This document shows positions 20,984 to 39,375 of a stretch of 64,000 nucleotides of DNA, one piece after another. Made by a program: the position numbers and the translations under genes. Origin of the DNA: Glebionis coronaria (Eukaryota; Streptophyta; Magnoliopsida; Asterales; Asteraceae). The stretch spans positions 522,686,618 to 522,750,617 of the forward strand of contig CM046882.1 in the NCBI GenBank assembly GCA_025667525.1, read 5' to 3'. The notes below the pieces were generated by a model. The model searched no databases. It was not told the origin of the DNA and saw only the letters and a list, made by a program, of their open reading frames with translations. Position 1 is the stretch's first letter. Each line of letters opens with the position of its first letter.

Positions 20984-21732
20984 GAGATTGATATAACCTT
21001 TTCAAGATTGTATTGATCACCCTATAACATTAGAAGATTTTAATGTGGTAGTAGGCGTGAATTGGCTTAATAAGTAAGAAGCCACCATTTTGTGTAATTA
21101 GAAGATCCCCCTTTTTTAAGTACGTTAGTTTGTGTTAGTTTATTATTTAAAATCAAAACCCAATTTTTATAACTAAGTGTTAAATTATAGGGTAAACTGT
21201 AAATTTCATCTATGTATTTTGCGAAATTGGCAAATATGTCACCGAAAGCAAAATACACTCAATTTTGTCACTATACTTCAAAATCTCGTTCAATTTTGCC
21301 ATTGAATTAACGATTTTTGACTTTTTGCTATTTTCTTCTATTAACTCCCACAGGTGCCTGGCACGTGAGGGTATATTCGTCATTTCCCGTGCCACACAAT
21401 CTCGTCATCCAATATCATCCTTTATGCAATTTTCGTCCCCGAAACAATTTAATACCCGCCATGATTGCTTCCACCTTTCGTTTATGCATATTGCGTCCCT
21501 GAAACCATTTTCCCGCAAAAAAAGTTGGTGGTTCACATTTTGACACATTTTGAAGGACGTAATTTGCACGACCTTGAGAACTAAAACTTTTCAAGGACTT
21601 AAATTGCACGACCTTTTGGAAGTCTATGTATATGTAACACACAGTGGTTAATCAACATTCACCCCCAATTCAGTTATCTATAACCCTAACTCTTTCACAA
21701 ACCCTTTCAACTGATCAATTTATCTCAATTAA
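20984..21732. other. Upstream region of coiled-coil gene
   Basis: Non-coding. Near 21590-21650 a segment with GACTTAAATTGCACGACC followed by a TGTATATGTAACACAC stretch resembles one at 22190-22250 upstream of the next gene, so the two genes probably share a duplicated promoter. Confidence 0.5.
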
Positions 21733-22128
21733 ATGTCTGGAAGAAGTCCAATCCTTAATGAACTGAAGGAAGTATGCAGAGATTCAGAGTTGAACACCTA
21801 CATTGGTCAAATTGCGGTCGAACAAGCTTATGTCGATGTTTTGCATGGTCAGTGTGACCAGCTGAGGAATACCCTAGGAAATATTAGAATGCTGATCGAC
21901 GAGACCGAGACGAAGGTTGATGAAGATGAAGATGACTGGGTCAATTGTTTGAACGAAATGCTTGATAGCGATACGCAAAAGTTGGCTGATCTGACAAAGT
22001 TGATTGAGAAAGCTAAGGATGTTATAAGTCAAAAGCAAGCTTATATGGATCATATGGAAGATAGTGATAAGGATGTGTACCATGTTTTTACAGTTAATGA
22101 TGTTCTTCTTTTAATTACCTTGTTTTGA
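21733..22128 (+). CDS. Small acidic coiled-coil protein, unknown
   Basis: 131 codons starting MSGRSPILNELKEV. Residues 1-110 show heptad-like spacing of Leu, Ile and Val among many acidic residues, suggesting a long coiled coil. An acidic run (VDEDEDDW) is near residue 62. The last dozen residues turn hydrophobic, which may indicate read-through into what was 3' UTR. No intron is needed. I do not recognise the family. It is followed at 166 bp by a related-looking small gene on the same strand with similar upstream sequence. It could be a real lineage-specific gene or a relic. Confidence 0.55.
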   Translation: MSGRSPILNELKEVCRDSELNTYIGQIAVEQAYVDVLHGQCDQLRNTLGNIRMLIDETETKVDEDEDDWVNCLNEMLDSDTQKLADLTKLIEKAKDVISQKQAYMDHMEDSDKDVYHVFTVNDVLLLITLF

Positions 22129-22293
22129 TCGGGGTCTGTTTTGTACCCTATTTTGTTTATCAATGAAAGCACCCTAAGTGGCCCCTTTATTTTAAGGACC
22201 TAAATTGCACAGTGTTTCAACTTTCGAGTCTGTATAACACATGACTCTATGCACAGACTTTCGCATTCCAAACAAACTTTCTTTTAGCATAGA

Positions 22294-22637
22294 ATGGCAA
22301 ACCTTCAATCTGAATCTATTTCCAAGTCCACTAACTTGGCCGTACGCCTAAGTGGGTTCATGGAGAAAGAGATGCAATTGGAGGAAAAATTTAAAGTCTA
22401 GGTTATAAGTTGGAGGAGATTGTCAGAAAGAGATCAAGGTTCATTAAGGAGATGGAAATTTTTTTACGGATTGAAGATAATTATGACGCTTACCAAACTA
22501 CAAGAGTCTTGAAACATGCTACAAAAAGGGATAGGGGTAAGGCAGTTGAACTCCAAATTATGAAGGAACAATCTCATTCTGGTGCGCGTGAGATGATCAA
22601 CCTTGTAAAGAAATTGAAGGACGAAATGGTAGGATAG
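22294..22637 (+). pseudogene. Small coiled-coil gene with a frameshift
   Basis: It begins MANLQSESISKSTNL and is open to a TAG at about 22398. In the +1 frame the protein-like sequence continues at once (a GYKLEEIVRKRS segment) to the stop at 22637, so a single base change in the run before 22400 seems to have broken a frame of about 114 residues. The composition is helical and highly charged. Its upstream region resembles that of the 21733 gene. A sequencing error at the break cannot be excluded. Confidence 0.55.
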
Positions 22638-22738
22638 TGTTTAGTTGCAACTGGTTTGTCCCATGTGTTTTGGATATCTGGATGTACCCTTGTTTTTCTA
22701 AGATTTAATAGAAAGAAAAATCTTTTGTTTTTGGTATT

Positions 22739-22982
22739 TTGACATGGAATTGGTAGGCTTCCATGGATGTTTCACTCTAGAATGTCAAACATCCTAATAG
22801 ATTCATGTTGATTTGCAAGAGCGAGTGACCAAACTAATAAATGAATTATTGATATTGGTTTGTAGTCACCATATAGATAGTTTGACATGGATTTCGGTAG
22901 GCTTCATATGATGTTTGACTCTAGAATTTCAAACATCCTAACAAATTGATATTGATTTGCAAGAGCGAGTGACCAACATTGT
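22739..22982. repeat. Two direct repeats of about 100 bp, 142 bp apart
   Basis: The segment starting TGACATGGA, with GTAGGCTTC and AGAGCGAGTGACCAA, occurs at about 22739-22835 and again at about 22881-22975 with scattered differences: a tandem duplication downstream of the coiled-coil pseudogene. Confidence 0.75.
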
Positions 22983-23266
22983 AGTCTCACATGGCTTTTT
23001 ATCACCATTTAGACAAACTGAAAATGTAAGTCAAATATGCAAATGATATCCTGCAAATTCATGTTTTAAATGGTTTTGCAGTGATTGTGTTTGACAAACT
23101 GGTCATACAAATCCCTTATCTTTTTCTCCAAATCAGACAAACTGCCTTGTTCATTAACTGCAAATGTTAGGCTTTCCTATTACATAACCAAAAGTAAGAT
23201 TAAAACCTAACATCATATCATTCAAAAACTTAGCCATAAAAAAAGATTAAGGGTGCTTGAAACTAT

Positions 23267-23607
23267 TCATTTTACTTTATTTTCATCTTGCTTGTTAGTC
23301 ATCAATGCCATTACTCTTCTCCTCTTGAGGTCTTCCACCAGATCTTGTGCAGCAGCATCGTCACCATCATTTGCCTCTTTCTTCACCTCAACAAGCTATG
23401 CTTTGACCTCAACAACCTATTATTTCAATTCTTCATCTGGAATAACAAAGTCAACATAAGCTTCATCCAGTTGTTATTGATAATAATAAAATAATGTCAT
23501 CCATATCTTCAGTTTCAGTTATTTGTCGAAGCTCATCCAGTGCTTGATCAAAGTCAGCAAACATGTCACTAATCTCTTCAGGCTTGATAGGATGTCCACC
23601 AAAAAGT
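23267..23607 (-). pseudogene. Degenerate coiled-coil gene with in-frame stops
   Basis: On the minus strand a protein-like frame runs from LFGGHPIKPEEISDMF through an acidic DELRQITETEDMDD, shifts frame, then continues as DEAYVDFVIPDEELK, VKKEANDGDDAAAQ and KRRRVMALMTNKQDE to a natural TGA. Two adjacent stops and a third sit where CAA or CAG codons would fit. Like its neighbours it is acidic and helical, so the three loci may be one local family; sequence homology between them is not obvious by eye. Confidence 0.5.
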
Positions 23608-23739
23608 TACATGAATATATAAAAGAACCTTACGTAAACTATGAAGCATATGAGAAGTTTCCATCCATGCACATGAGAATTATGATAGCCACAAGAAAGA
23701 ATGAATCTTTGCCACATAAAATATTTACGAGTCATTCAT

Positions 23740-24516
23740 GACTCATTGTTGAAGCATATGAGGCCTTATAAATAGGTGTCTTTTCAAGAGGAATAAACAC
23801 AACCTTCACTCTCAATTATAATTCTTCATTCCACCTTTCTTTGATATTCACTTATGTACTAACATAAGAGGAACATATTAAGTAAACCATGATCCTTTCA
23901 AACAATAGCTTGGTTCCTTTTAGGATCAGCGGCGTAAAACCACATAATGAAATGTGAGTTACCAATAGTGAATTGCCACCCGAGTCGTTTCACCCTTTAA
24001 TAAGTTCTCAAACATCTCTCCTATAATTTATTCCAACACCACTAGCTTATACTGATACCTTAATGCATGATGGTAAGCTCACTCACATTGTTACAGTGGC
24101 CAGGTCATAAACCGACACTTGACTTGTGATTTTGCGCTTCATCAATTGGCACCATCCGTAGGACTCGAAAATTTTCTTTGCAACAACACAACAACCCATA
24201 ATATTGCCACATTGGAGACGACGAAACCCTAATCATGAGCGGAGATGATCCACCTCAAACTCCACAACAAGAGACGGTAGGAGGCCTAGCCGGTGAACTA
24301 GACACATGCCCCGCACCCATCATCCACAATGTAGGGGAACCAAGTAACACTATGACAGAACAAGACCCGGAAGACCCAGTAGTGCAGTTTGTGGTTCACA
24401 TATTTGATCGAATGAATGCCATGTACAAAGCCTTTACCCAAAAGCTCAAAAGCACCCCTCACCAACCAAATACGGAGAACCGATTATAGAACCGTGGAAC
24501 TCCGATTCTGACGACG
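23740..24516 (+). mobile_element. 5' fragment of a gypsy-type element (LTR end, primer site, gag start)
   Basis: A TATA-like TTATAAATAGG at about 23766 and a CA end at 24141 suggest a 5' LTR. It is followed by AATTGGCACCATCCGTAGG (24144-24162), matching the primer-site type of plant Tat/Athila-related gypsy elements. A gag start follows. The element is cut off where the next LTR begins at about 24517. The left border is uncertain. Confidence 0.55.
24235..24489 (+). pseudogene. N-terminus of gypsy gag, truncated
   Basis: 84 codons from MSGDDPPQTPQQ, proline- and acidic-rich, then a stop at 24487. It sits 70 bp after the primer site, as gag does in these elements. No capsid, zinc knuckle or pol follows because another LTR interrupts it. 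Confidence 0.5.
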
Positions 24517-25970
24517 TGTGATAACTCTCTAATTATACATGTTTACGTGTGTGTTATCTGTATATATATTCAGCTTCTTATCTCCCGACACCTGTCACTG
24601 TTTTGGCCATATTTTGAGCATAAAAACTCCGTTTTAGCTGGTTCAAGCGGCCACAGAAAGAGGAAAGAATTATCTACAACTTTGCCTTTTGGTCCAAAGC
24701 TGGAAATGACCAAAAGTGCGGCGCAGAATCCAAAAAGTGTGGCGCACTTTTTTGCAGCACAAGAATATTCTAAACGGGCAAATGTGCGGCGCACAAAGTG
24801 AAAAGTGCGGCACACTTTCCTTCTACACAACTCAAAAGTCATATTTATGACTCCCATTCATTTCTAATCCGATCATTTAACTTTTCCTTGGTCCTCAAGT
24901 GTTAGAAAGACTATATTAACATCCCAAAAATACAGAGAATCATCCATCTCTCTCATTATATCATAAACCTCCATTGGAGAAGAAGAGCATAGGTGAGGAT
25001 CTTTGGATCCAATGATCCAAACACTCTTCTAATCCATGGTGAACCACCATATCACCACCACCATCATAACCCATGAATTTACCACCTTCCTTGGGCATAT
25101 TCAGTAGCATTTGGTTGTTGGTTGATCATGGAATTATTAGTTTTAGACTTATGGTTGTTGTAATCATAATATTGGTTTTGGTACTTTGTAATCAAACCAC
25201 TCGCATAATGGATTTGGTACATTTCTTTACTTATCAAATTGATGTGTTTCTAATTTATTGATTCTTGTGATATTGGTTATTGAATTGATTATATTAGCTT
25301 CGCAGGGTCGAAGTGCGGCGCATAATTAGTTTTGTGCGGCGCACTTTTTCCCTGGTTCGTGATTATAAGTATGATCTAAATGCTTTTGTATTAGATGTTA
25401 TTGTGTAAGACCATTGTTATGTGTTGGGTTTATTCATGATCATGACTAGTACTCATGTGAATGGATATATTTCTTGTCATCTAGTAAATGAATCTTGTTA
25501 ATCACTTTTGTCGCGATTAGTGGTTAAAACATATAACAACTCTTATATAATTTTATCTACTACTCTAGTTATTGAAATCAAGCATAAACTATTCTTAATG
25601 CTTTTGGTATGACATGATCTTTAGACGGATTTTTGTTATATTAATTAGATGTTGCATGTGCGACTAGTAATCCAAATGTTGTCTTACCTTGTTTATGTGC
25701 TTGTAATTCATCTTTGCTATATATCATTTCTATGTTCTTAGCGTTAACCAAACGCACCTTTAAATCATCATTTGGAAAAGTATCTCTTTAGAACTAGTGA
25801 CACTCTAAAGATAATTGTTTTAACTTGTTAACACCAATCCCGTGGATCGACCTGGACTTACCTTTAGACTATGCTATACACGAAAGGGTATACTTGCCTG
25901 TGTTGTGTTTTTAGTCCCTTGTTTGGTAATCATCTAGTAATATATAAATTTAAAACTCGCTTTCGCAACA
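24517..25970 (+). repeat. Athila-like LTR, about 1.45 kb
   Basis: Begins TGTGATAACTC and ends CGCAACA, directly before a primer site of the Athila type. It interrupts the older gypsy gag at 24516. No matching 3' LTR is in the window, so the element is truncated or continues in rearranged form. It carries six copies of the near-palindrome GTGCGGCGCAC. Confidence 0.7.

Positions 25971-30246
<4,276 letters not shown>

Positions 30247-30280
<34 letters not shown>
30247..30280. repeat. Short (TA)n tract at right end of element F
   Basis: About 17 TA units directly after the right TIR. Confidence 0.9.
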
Positions 30281-30284
<4 letters not shown>

Positions 30285-30354
30285 CTCAGACGATTACCCG
30301 CGCATAACAGCGGAATTACCTAAAGACATGTAATTAATGATATGTTAATTGATT

Positions 30355-30815
30355 CGATGGTCGAACGCGTGACCCAATAATTGCCTAGCGATAGATAGTT
30401 AATCGATTTATTAATTAACTCGATGGTCGAATCGGTAACCCGTTGACCTCGTCCGGGTTGAACCGGTAGGCGAGCCTGTTTCCCATAGACTCGATCGGGT
30501 TGACTCGGTGGTCGAACCCGTGTCCCGGTGGTTAAACCGTGACCCGGTGGTCGAAACCGATGACCCGGTGGCTCGACAGGATTGACACGGTTGTCGAACC
30601 CGTGACCTGGTGACTCGATCGGGTTAACCGATGGTCGAACCCGTGACTCGAAAAGATTGGCTCGATGGCCGAACCCGTTACCCGGTGACTCAATCGGCTT
30701 GGTCCGATGGTCGATCCGTGACCTGATGACTCAACCGGGTTGACCCGTTGGTGGAACCCGTGACCAAGTTACTCGACCGAATTAATCCGGTGGTGGAACC
30801 CGTGACCCGGTAACT
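30355..30815. repeat. GC-rich minisatellite
   Basis: About ten degenerate units, spaced roughly 35-65 bp, built on GGTGGTCGAACCCGTGACCC alternating with GACTCGATCGGGTTGA. It is a GC-rich island in an otherwise AT-rich 6-kb stretch. Confidence 0.8.
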
Positions 30816-30997
30816 TATGCAATTGTTTATGGTTTAATTTTTCAACATTTCTTATTTTATCTAACTTATGTGCATTTAATTTTTCAACAATTTCATAATT
30901 AATATCCAACTTCTATGCATTAAATTTTTCAACAATTCCATAATTAAGTCATTTTTCAACATTCAAGGTTTTGGGGTTTTTCCTTTATAAGTAGTAG

Positions 30998-33196
<2,199 letters not shown>

Positions 33197-33288
33197 AGTG
33201 TAACTTTATTTACAGAACCCATCTTAGTGACAGAACTTGCAGAACTCTTGTTTTTGAAGGAAAACATGTATGTCTGAAGGAGTACATG

Positions 33289-35935
33289 TGTCACACCCCA
33301 CCATGGCGGAATATGGGGCGCGACGTATGGATATCATCACAACATGGCGTGTCTATAGAGATAACTATATGAAATAAGAAATGTCTTAAAATGGAGACAC
33401 AAAGTCATGACAATATCTCATCAGACTCAGGAGTCTAGGTAAGTAGGTAACAGTCCTACCGCTTACCCAAGACAAACAAATAACATAACCAAACAAATAT
33501 ATGTGTGCCACAGTATCACTTATTAAAAGAACAAATAAAAACTAAGAAGGAAACGGGGATTCTCCTTCTATATGCATTCCTAAGCTTCTCCAATCCTAGC
33601 CACTTATGTTCTCATGCTTAACCATAGTATCACCTGAAAGAGACACTAAAACACGTCAACATTAAGTTGGTGAGAGTCATAGGTTTAGACTCCAACACAA
33701 GACAAGTCATAAGCTGTGAATACCATAAACCAATAAAAATATGGACAATGCGCTACAATCATGTACTAACAACTAGCATTCAAGTTCAATCAATCATTAC
33801 AATTCCAAGGCATCACGCCTTACCAACAATCACAATTTCCAAAGCATCACGCCTTATCATCAATCACAATTTCCAAGGAATCACGCCTTACCAACAATCA
33901 CAATTTCCAAGGCATCACGCCTTACCAACAATCACAATTTCCAAGGAATCACGCCTTACCATTAACCATAGGTCCCATAGGCGCCCATACACCTATGTAC
34001 CTTTCCAATCCAGATCACACACAAACAAGAATCACATAGCAGTTAATCACATAAATGTACACACAAGTCCATCTCAAACCTTAAACATTCACAGCATTAA
34101 TTTAAAAAATAATTCAACACAGTGTCTCTTCCATCCCATCTGGAAGTAAAAAGCAATAATAAACATGGGACTATGAAACTCACCTGATAGCTTCTTCACA
34201 AGTCCTCGCACTAGCAACAAGCTAACAAACCAAAAACACGAAATCAATACACGAACCAATCACTAAGATGGCTCATCAACCTATGATGGACATCTAGCCT
34301 ATTCCCACATATTTACCTCATTGATAAGCTCTAATCACCCCATTACCCTTCCTTAACAAGTCCTTAACTTGGTTAAGTTTAATAACTAACCCGTTCATAT
34401 TTTACCCAAAATAGTCCCAGTTTTTAGGTCTCAAAACTTTAAGTCAAACGTCCACTTAAACATACCCATGGTTTCTGTAAAAGGAATATTCATACCCTTA
34501 CGTATGTTGGCTAACACCTCCCACTTGACCTAACCTTAAAGCTACTGTTAAGGCCCCGATATACCTATATCTACTTTTGTCATTCCAGATTTCTTGATTT
34601 TAAACGTACTAAAAGTTTGTTACCATTAAGGGGTCTTACCCTAAACCAAAACCTTAGCCCAAGTGCAGATACTTACTACAATATATAAACCATCTCTCAC
34701 GTTCGTTCGAAGATCCCAATGCAACCCTAAGTACCCCAAACAACCCAAAACTTAAAAAGAAAACAGGCTGAATTCAAAACTGTTTTGACCTCCGACTGTT
34801 GTAACCTGTTTTTGACCCACTTCCCACCTCCAATTCAGTTCTCGTTTCTTTCATTGGAAAGCCACTTCAAATACCTTTCCAGGGGTACTTGGATCGTAAA
34901 ATAAGAGTTTATAGAACTCCCGATATGATCAAAACATTTAACACAAAATCTGCCCAGTTTTTAAAAACGGGTTTAATAAAATCAACCTCATTAATTAACC
35001 CCAATCCCTCTAATTACAAGCCCTAATCTATGTAATCATTATAACACCAATAATATAACATTAATTTACTGTTTTTAAATTAAACCCTAACCTAAATCCA
35101 TCATAAGATGATTAAGACATCATTAAAATAATTAAATTGAAAAGGGATTAAAGACTTTACCTTTGATTTATGAAAACCCCAAAAAAAATTATGAAGAACC
35201 CTAATTTTGTGGAAACTCACGAATTTTATTTGTCCCAGGAGAAAAATAATGAATTTTGTTTTTAATAAATACATTATATAGGGTGTGATAACCCATTCCT
35301 AGCCCAACCCAAAAACCCCTTTCCTTTTTCTTGTTTTTTTTCCTTTTTTTCTTTCTTCCTTGCGTCCAAACCGACCCAACACCCCTTAAAATTCGTTTTT
35401 TTTATTATATATTATTAAGTTATTAATAATACCTTAATTTTCCTTAATTTATTTCAGCTCCTAAAGCCTACAAAACCTCAAAACCGTAAAACTAGTCAGT
35501 TTTTACGCGTTTTATCGTAAAAGACGTAAAATATACACTTTTTTAAAAAAATCTCAAATTTTTAAATAAACTTTATAACTAAGTCCTAAATGACTTAAAA
35601 CCATCCCGGAAAATATTCATATGGATAATTACCTCACCCGAGACCTCTAAATGCTAAACCGTAAATCCTAAAAAAAAATACTATTACTATAATACTTATA
35701 TGTATACATAAACACCACAATATCACCATTTTCATTTCATAGTCACCACTTGTGAGCTCATGAACATGAAATAACCGTACCTCGATTTACTTATGAGTAC
35801 TCTATACTCATAAACGATAACCACACCAACCTCGTTCACACAAAATAAACACGTAAACACACAATTCAAGTAAGCACACATAAAATAACCTAAAAGTAAG
35901 ACCAAGTGACAAATCCAAAACCTAGGGTTGTCACA
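33289..35935 (-). repeat. 3' LTR of element A
   Basis: 2647 bp. It contains a five-unit tandem array at about 33790-33965 whose units hold AAGGCATCACGCCTT, a 5-bp-stem hairpin. Its right end (plus coordinates) ends GGTTGTCACA next to the polypurine tract. Confidence 0.85.
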
Positions 35936-36303
35936 TCACTCCCTCCTAATAGAAATCTCGTCCCGAGATTCACTCCCAAACTCAAACTTATTCTCAGCAA
36001 ACAAACGAGGATACATATCCCTGATAAAACCTTCACGTTCAAACGTGAACTCAGTTTACACGAAAATAATCTCAACCAACAACACATGAGCCTTAACCGT
36101 CCGCGAGGAAACTTATCAAAACCATAAAGTTATGTAACCAACCTAACTAAATCTCGCAACTCATCAAACAAGAACTGTCTTGAAACCAAGTTAGGAGCCG
36201 TCACATAACTCAACGGGTTTAAAACTGTCACCCCGATTTCAGTCTTACTCATAAATACCATAAATCAAAACTCATCAAAATATAACCATGTATAATAAGG
36301 TCT
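35936..36303 (-). pseudogene. C-terminal remnant of gypsy pol, element A
   Basis: On the minus strand the end of the frame reads FEREGFIRDMYPRLF, then SESRDEISIRRE, typical of the end of plant gypsy (Tekay/Del-like) polyproteins. It runs into the purine tract AGGAGGGAGTGA just before the LTR. The rest of pol is absent. Element B begins at 36309. Confidence 0.65.
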
Positions 36304-36308
36304 AAAGA

Positions 36309-39300
36309 TGTAAAACCCGCATGCTTTTACCATGAATAGTGCCCTTAAGATCGTACGTCCTAGATTAAAACTTACCTCATTTAGTATTGATCACATTCAT
36401 GTGCTAATAATCAAGCAAGTGCATACGTGTATGACATGACAAGTATCGATTACGTACGAACTCATGATAAACAGTTAATAAATATATCACGTGAACATAA
36501 TTAAATCATGATCACCATTTAAAATACGAACTAGAATAATTACGTAAATACATATAATATAATTACGAGCGTTAAGATTACGATAACTACATGATAAAAC
36601 AAACAGAAACGCTTCAGACACGAACACGTTTAACCACGAACGAACACGAAACATCGGGACACGAGAAAGGTACGGGTACCCCATGTGGGGCCCCCATACC
36701 CACGGCACATATACCATAATGGGCTTAGCCCATGGACTTTTTACAAGAAAAGGGGGGTTATGTAACTTTTCATTTCATTTTTCACTTTTTCAAGAAAATA
36801 AACAAAAACCCTAAAAAAAAAAGTTTCTCTTCTCCTCCTTTGCTCCTCTTTATGTCGCCACCCTAAGATCACCATAGGAGGGTGATTGGTTGATTTTGAT
36901 CTTAAAAATCATTGCTTTAATCCGTGTTTGTTCATCCTTTTCCAAGCTACATAGTGGTATATCTTTTTAAACCCTTCTTTTTAATTCTTTTGAATCTTTG
37001 TTTATGTTCATGAACATGTTATTGTTTTCTTATTAAAACATGGTAATTAATCATAGATCTAACATGTTTTGGGGTTAATTAAAATCAAAGGTTGTTAAAA
37101 GAGGGTGTTTGTTTTTGGCCGCCTAGTTTTATCAACCCGGGGAAGGGTTCGGTTTCTTTTTAGCCGCCACCACCAAGACCATTTTTGGTCTTGGTTGGCT
37201 CATGTGGGACCCACGGCAGCAAGGGGGCACACGTACCCCGAGTTTGGCTCGGGGTACGGTGTCGAGTTCATGCCCGATTCATGGTTCGTTGGTTAAATCA
37301 TGCTTTATGCTACATGTTAATTTTTTATGAATTATGAACTTAGGATAAAATTAATTAATAACATGAAATATTAATTAAATCATGACTTAGGTTATTTTAA
37401 TTATTAGTTTAACATGACATTAATTTAACCTAAGTATTTTATGTTATAAGTTATAATTAATTAATTATTTAAAACATGCCTATAATTAATTAATTTAGAC
37501 ATGACTTAGGTTATATTATTAATAATAATAATACACATTTTAACCTAAGTATTTCATTTCACTTTAATTAAAACATGTTATACTTTAATTAAAATGCTTA
37601 ACCTATAGTTTAATTAAAATACATGAAATAATAATTAAACTATACACTATATCATATGACTTAAGAAATCAGCTTATAAACACTTAGACTTATATGTTAG
37701 CTTATGTAACCAGCTTAATTCTAAATATGGAAACTTCTATTTATAGAAACTTAATTAAATAAGGCAACTAATCTAATTATGGAAACCTTCTATATATGGA
37801 AATATATCTATTTCAGGCAGCTAATCTAATTATGGAAACCTTCTATATATGGAAATATATCTATTTCAGGCAGCTAATCTAATCATGGAAACCTTCTATA
37901 TATGGAAACTTATTTAATTAAGGCAGCTGATCTATTTTTAGAAACTAATCTATTTTAAGCAGTAAATTCTATTTTTGGAAACTTTCTATTTTTGGAAACT
38001 TTCTATTTTTGGAAACTTTCTATTTTTGGAAACTTTCTATTTTTGGAAACTTTCTATTTTTGGAAACTTTCTATTTTTGGAAACTTTCTATTTTTGGAAA
38101 CTTTCTATTTTTGGAAACTTTCTATTTTTGGAAACTTTCTATTTTTGGAAACCTGCTATTTTTGGAAAGTTACTTATTATTACACAGTAAGTATAATAAT
38201 ACATGAAATACCAGTAATACTTAAACGGATTAATCAGAATACAAGATAAACACAGTTTAAGGCTTTAAACAGTGAACCAGGACCTAAAACATACCAAATC
38301 AGCTAAATTGAGACACAAAAACCCAGTACGTAATCAGTGAATCGATACTTATACACGTGTGTATTCATGTAGCGTTAGTGATCCAGAAGTAGGAGTCTTT
38401 CTTCCGTTCATTCACTGGACTTGAGGTACGGATTCCCGTCCTTTCAGTATGGACATTCTTTCCTTATTAGGATTTCCCCGTATGCAGCCAACTGTTTTCC
38501 CCAGCATTTGTTTTATTGTTTTGAACTGCTTATGTTAATTTAGCATAATCTATAGCCATATACAAGCATGACCAGTTTCACCTAGTTATGGAGGTACCAT
38601 AACCATAGCATTGGAGGCACCGATGTTATGACTTCCCCACGGCGGAGTGATTGCTCGTGGCGTCCCTTTCAGTTTTGGCCATATTATTATATCAGGTGGG
38701 GCGTATGGGTGCATCCTAGTTACATGTTTTATTCAGTTTATCATGGTGAATGTGGTGTGTGCCTTGCACCCTTCACAAGGAGTTGATCCCTCCTACCCAA
38801 ACCAGTATATTGATTAGAGGCATCCCCTCTAATCAGCATGATGAGGTCACCCCTCCAAGTATTCATGCACGTGACCTTTTCATGACCTATATGGGCTATG
38901 GTATATATATGTTAAAAAAGTTTTCACAAGATAAACATAAGGCTTTTCAAACTATAAAACCAGTTTTCTTGATACTTAACCAGTTTACTTAGAACTTAGT
39001 CTTCCGCTGTTATATGTTACATGCTTATCCTATTCATGCTATATTGTACATCCGTGCACTGAGCGTCTTGCTCAGCCGTTACTTTCCTTTCCATGTCCCA
39101 AAACGGCAGGTACCCAAGACTCGAGCATTTGGAGGACGCGCATAGGATGGAAGCTGCCAGAGACTTCTTTTCCTTTTTGCCTTCATATAGTTATGCTTGT
39201 TTAGTCTTTATTCAGTTCATTTCCTTTATTTATGTTTTGGGCTTATGTTTGGGAACCGATGTTTGATTCCGGTTTTCCCTATGGTCATGTATGTTTTACT

Positions 39301-39375
39301 ACATATCACCTTGCATGCTTTGATGACACGCCATAATCACGCGTGACATTCCATATATCAAAATGGGGTGTTACA
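36309..39375 (+). repeat. LTR 1 of element B
   Basis: 3067 bp. It contains about 52-bp repeats at 37760-37925, twelve 17-bp units at about 37973-38170, and the hairpin CTGAGC/GCTCAG at 39059-39075. It differs from LTR 2 by three 17-bp units and a few substitutions. Confidence 0.88.
37965..38170. repeat. Tandem 17-bp repeat, 12 units
   Basis: Unit TATTTTTGGAAACTTTC, almost perfect, with the last two units diverged. 17 is not a multiple of three, so the array stays open in all three forward frames with no protein meaning. Confidence 0.95.

Noticed and set aside
24547..24857. Overlapping frames on both strands of about 84-95 codons
   Set aside because: They lie inside the Athila-like LTR and owe their opening to the repeated GC-rich word; no known domain.
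33790..33965. CRISPR-like array (regular 32-bp repeats)
   Set aside because: Units are contiguous tandem repeats without unique spacers, inside a plant LTR, and there are no cas genes.
37975..38249. Overlapping frames with FLETFYFWKL repeats as a repeat protein
   Set aside because: They come from a 17-bp tandem array read in all three frames; the array varies in unit number between two LTRs.
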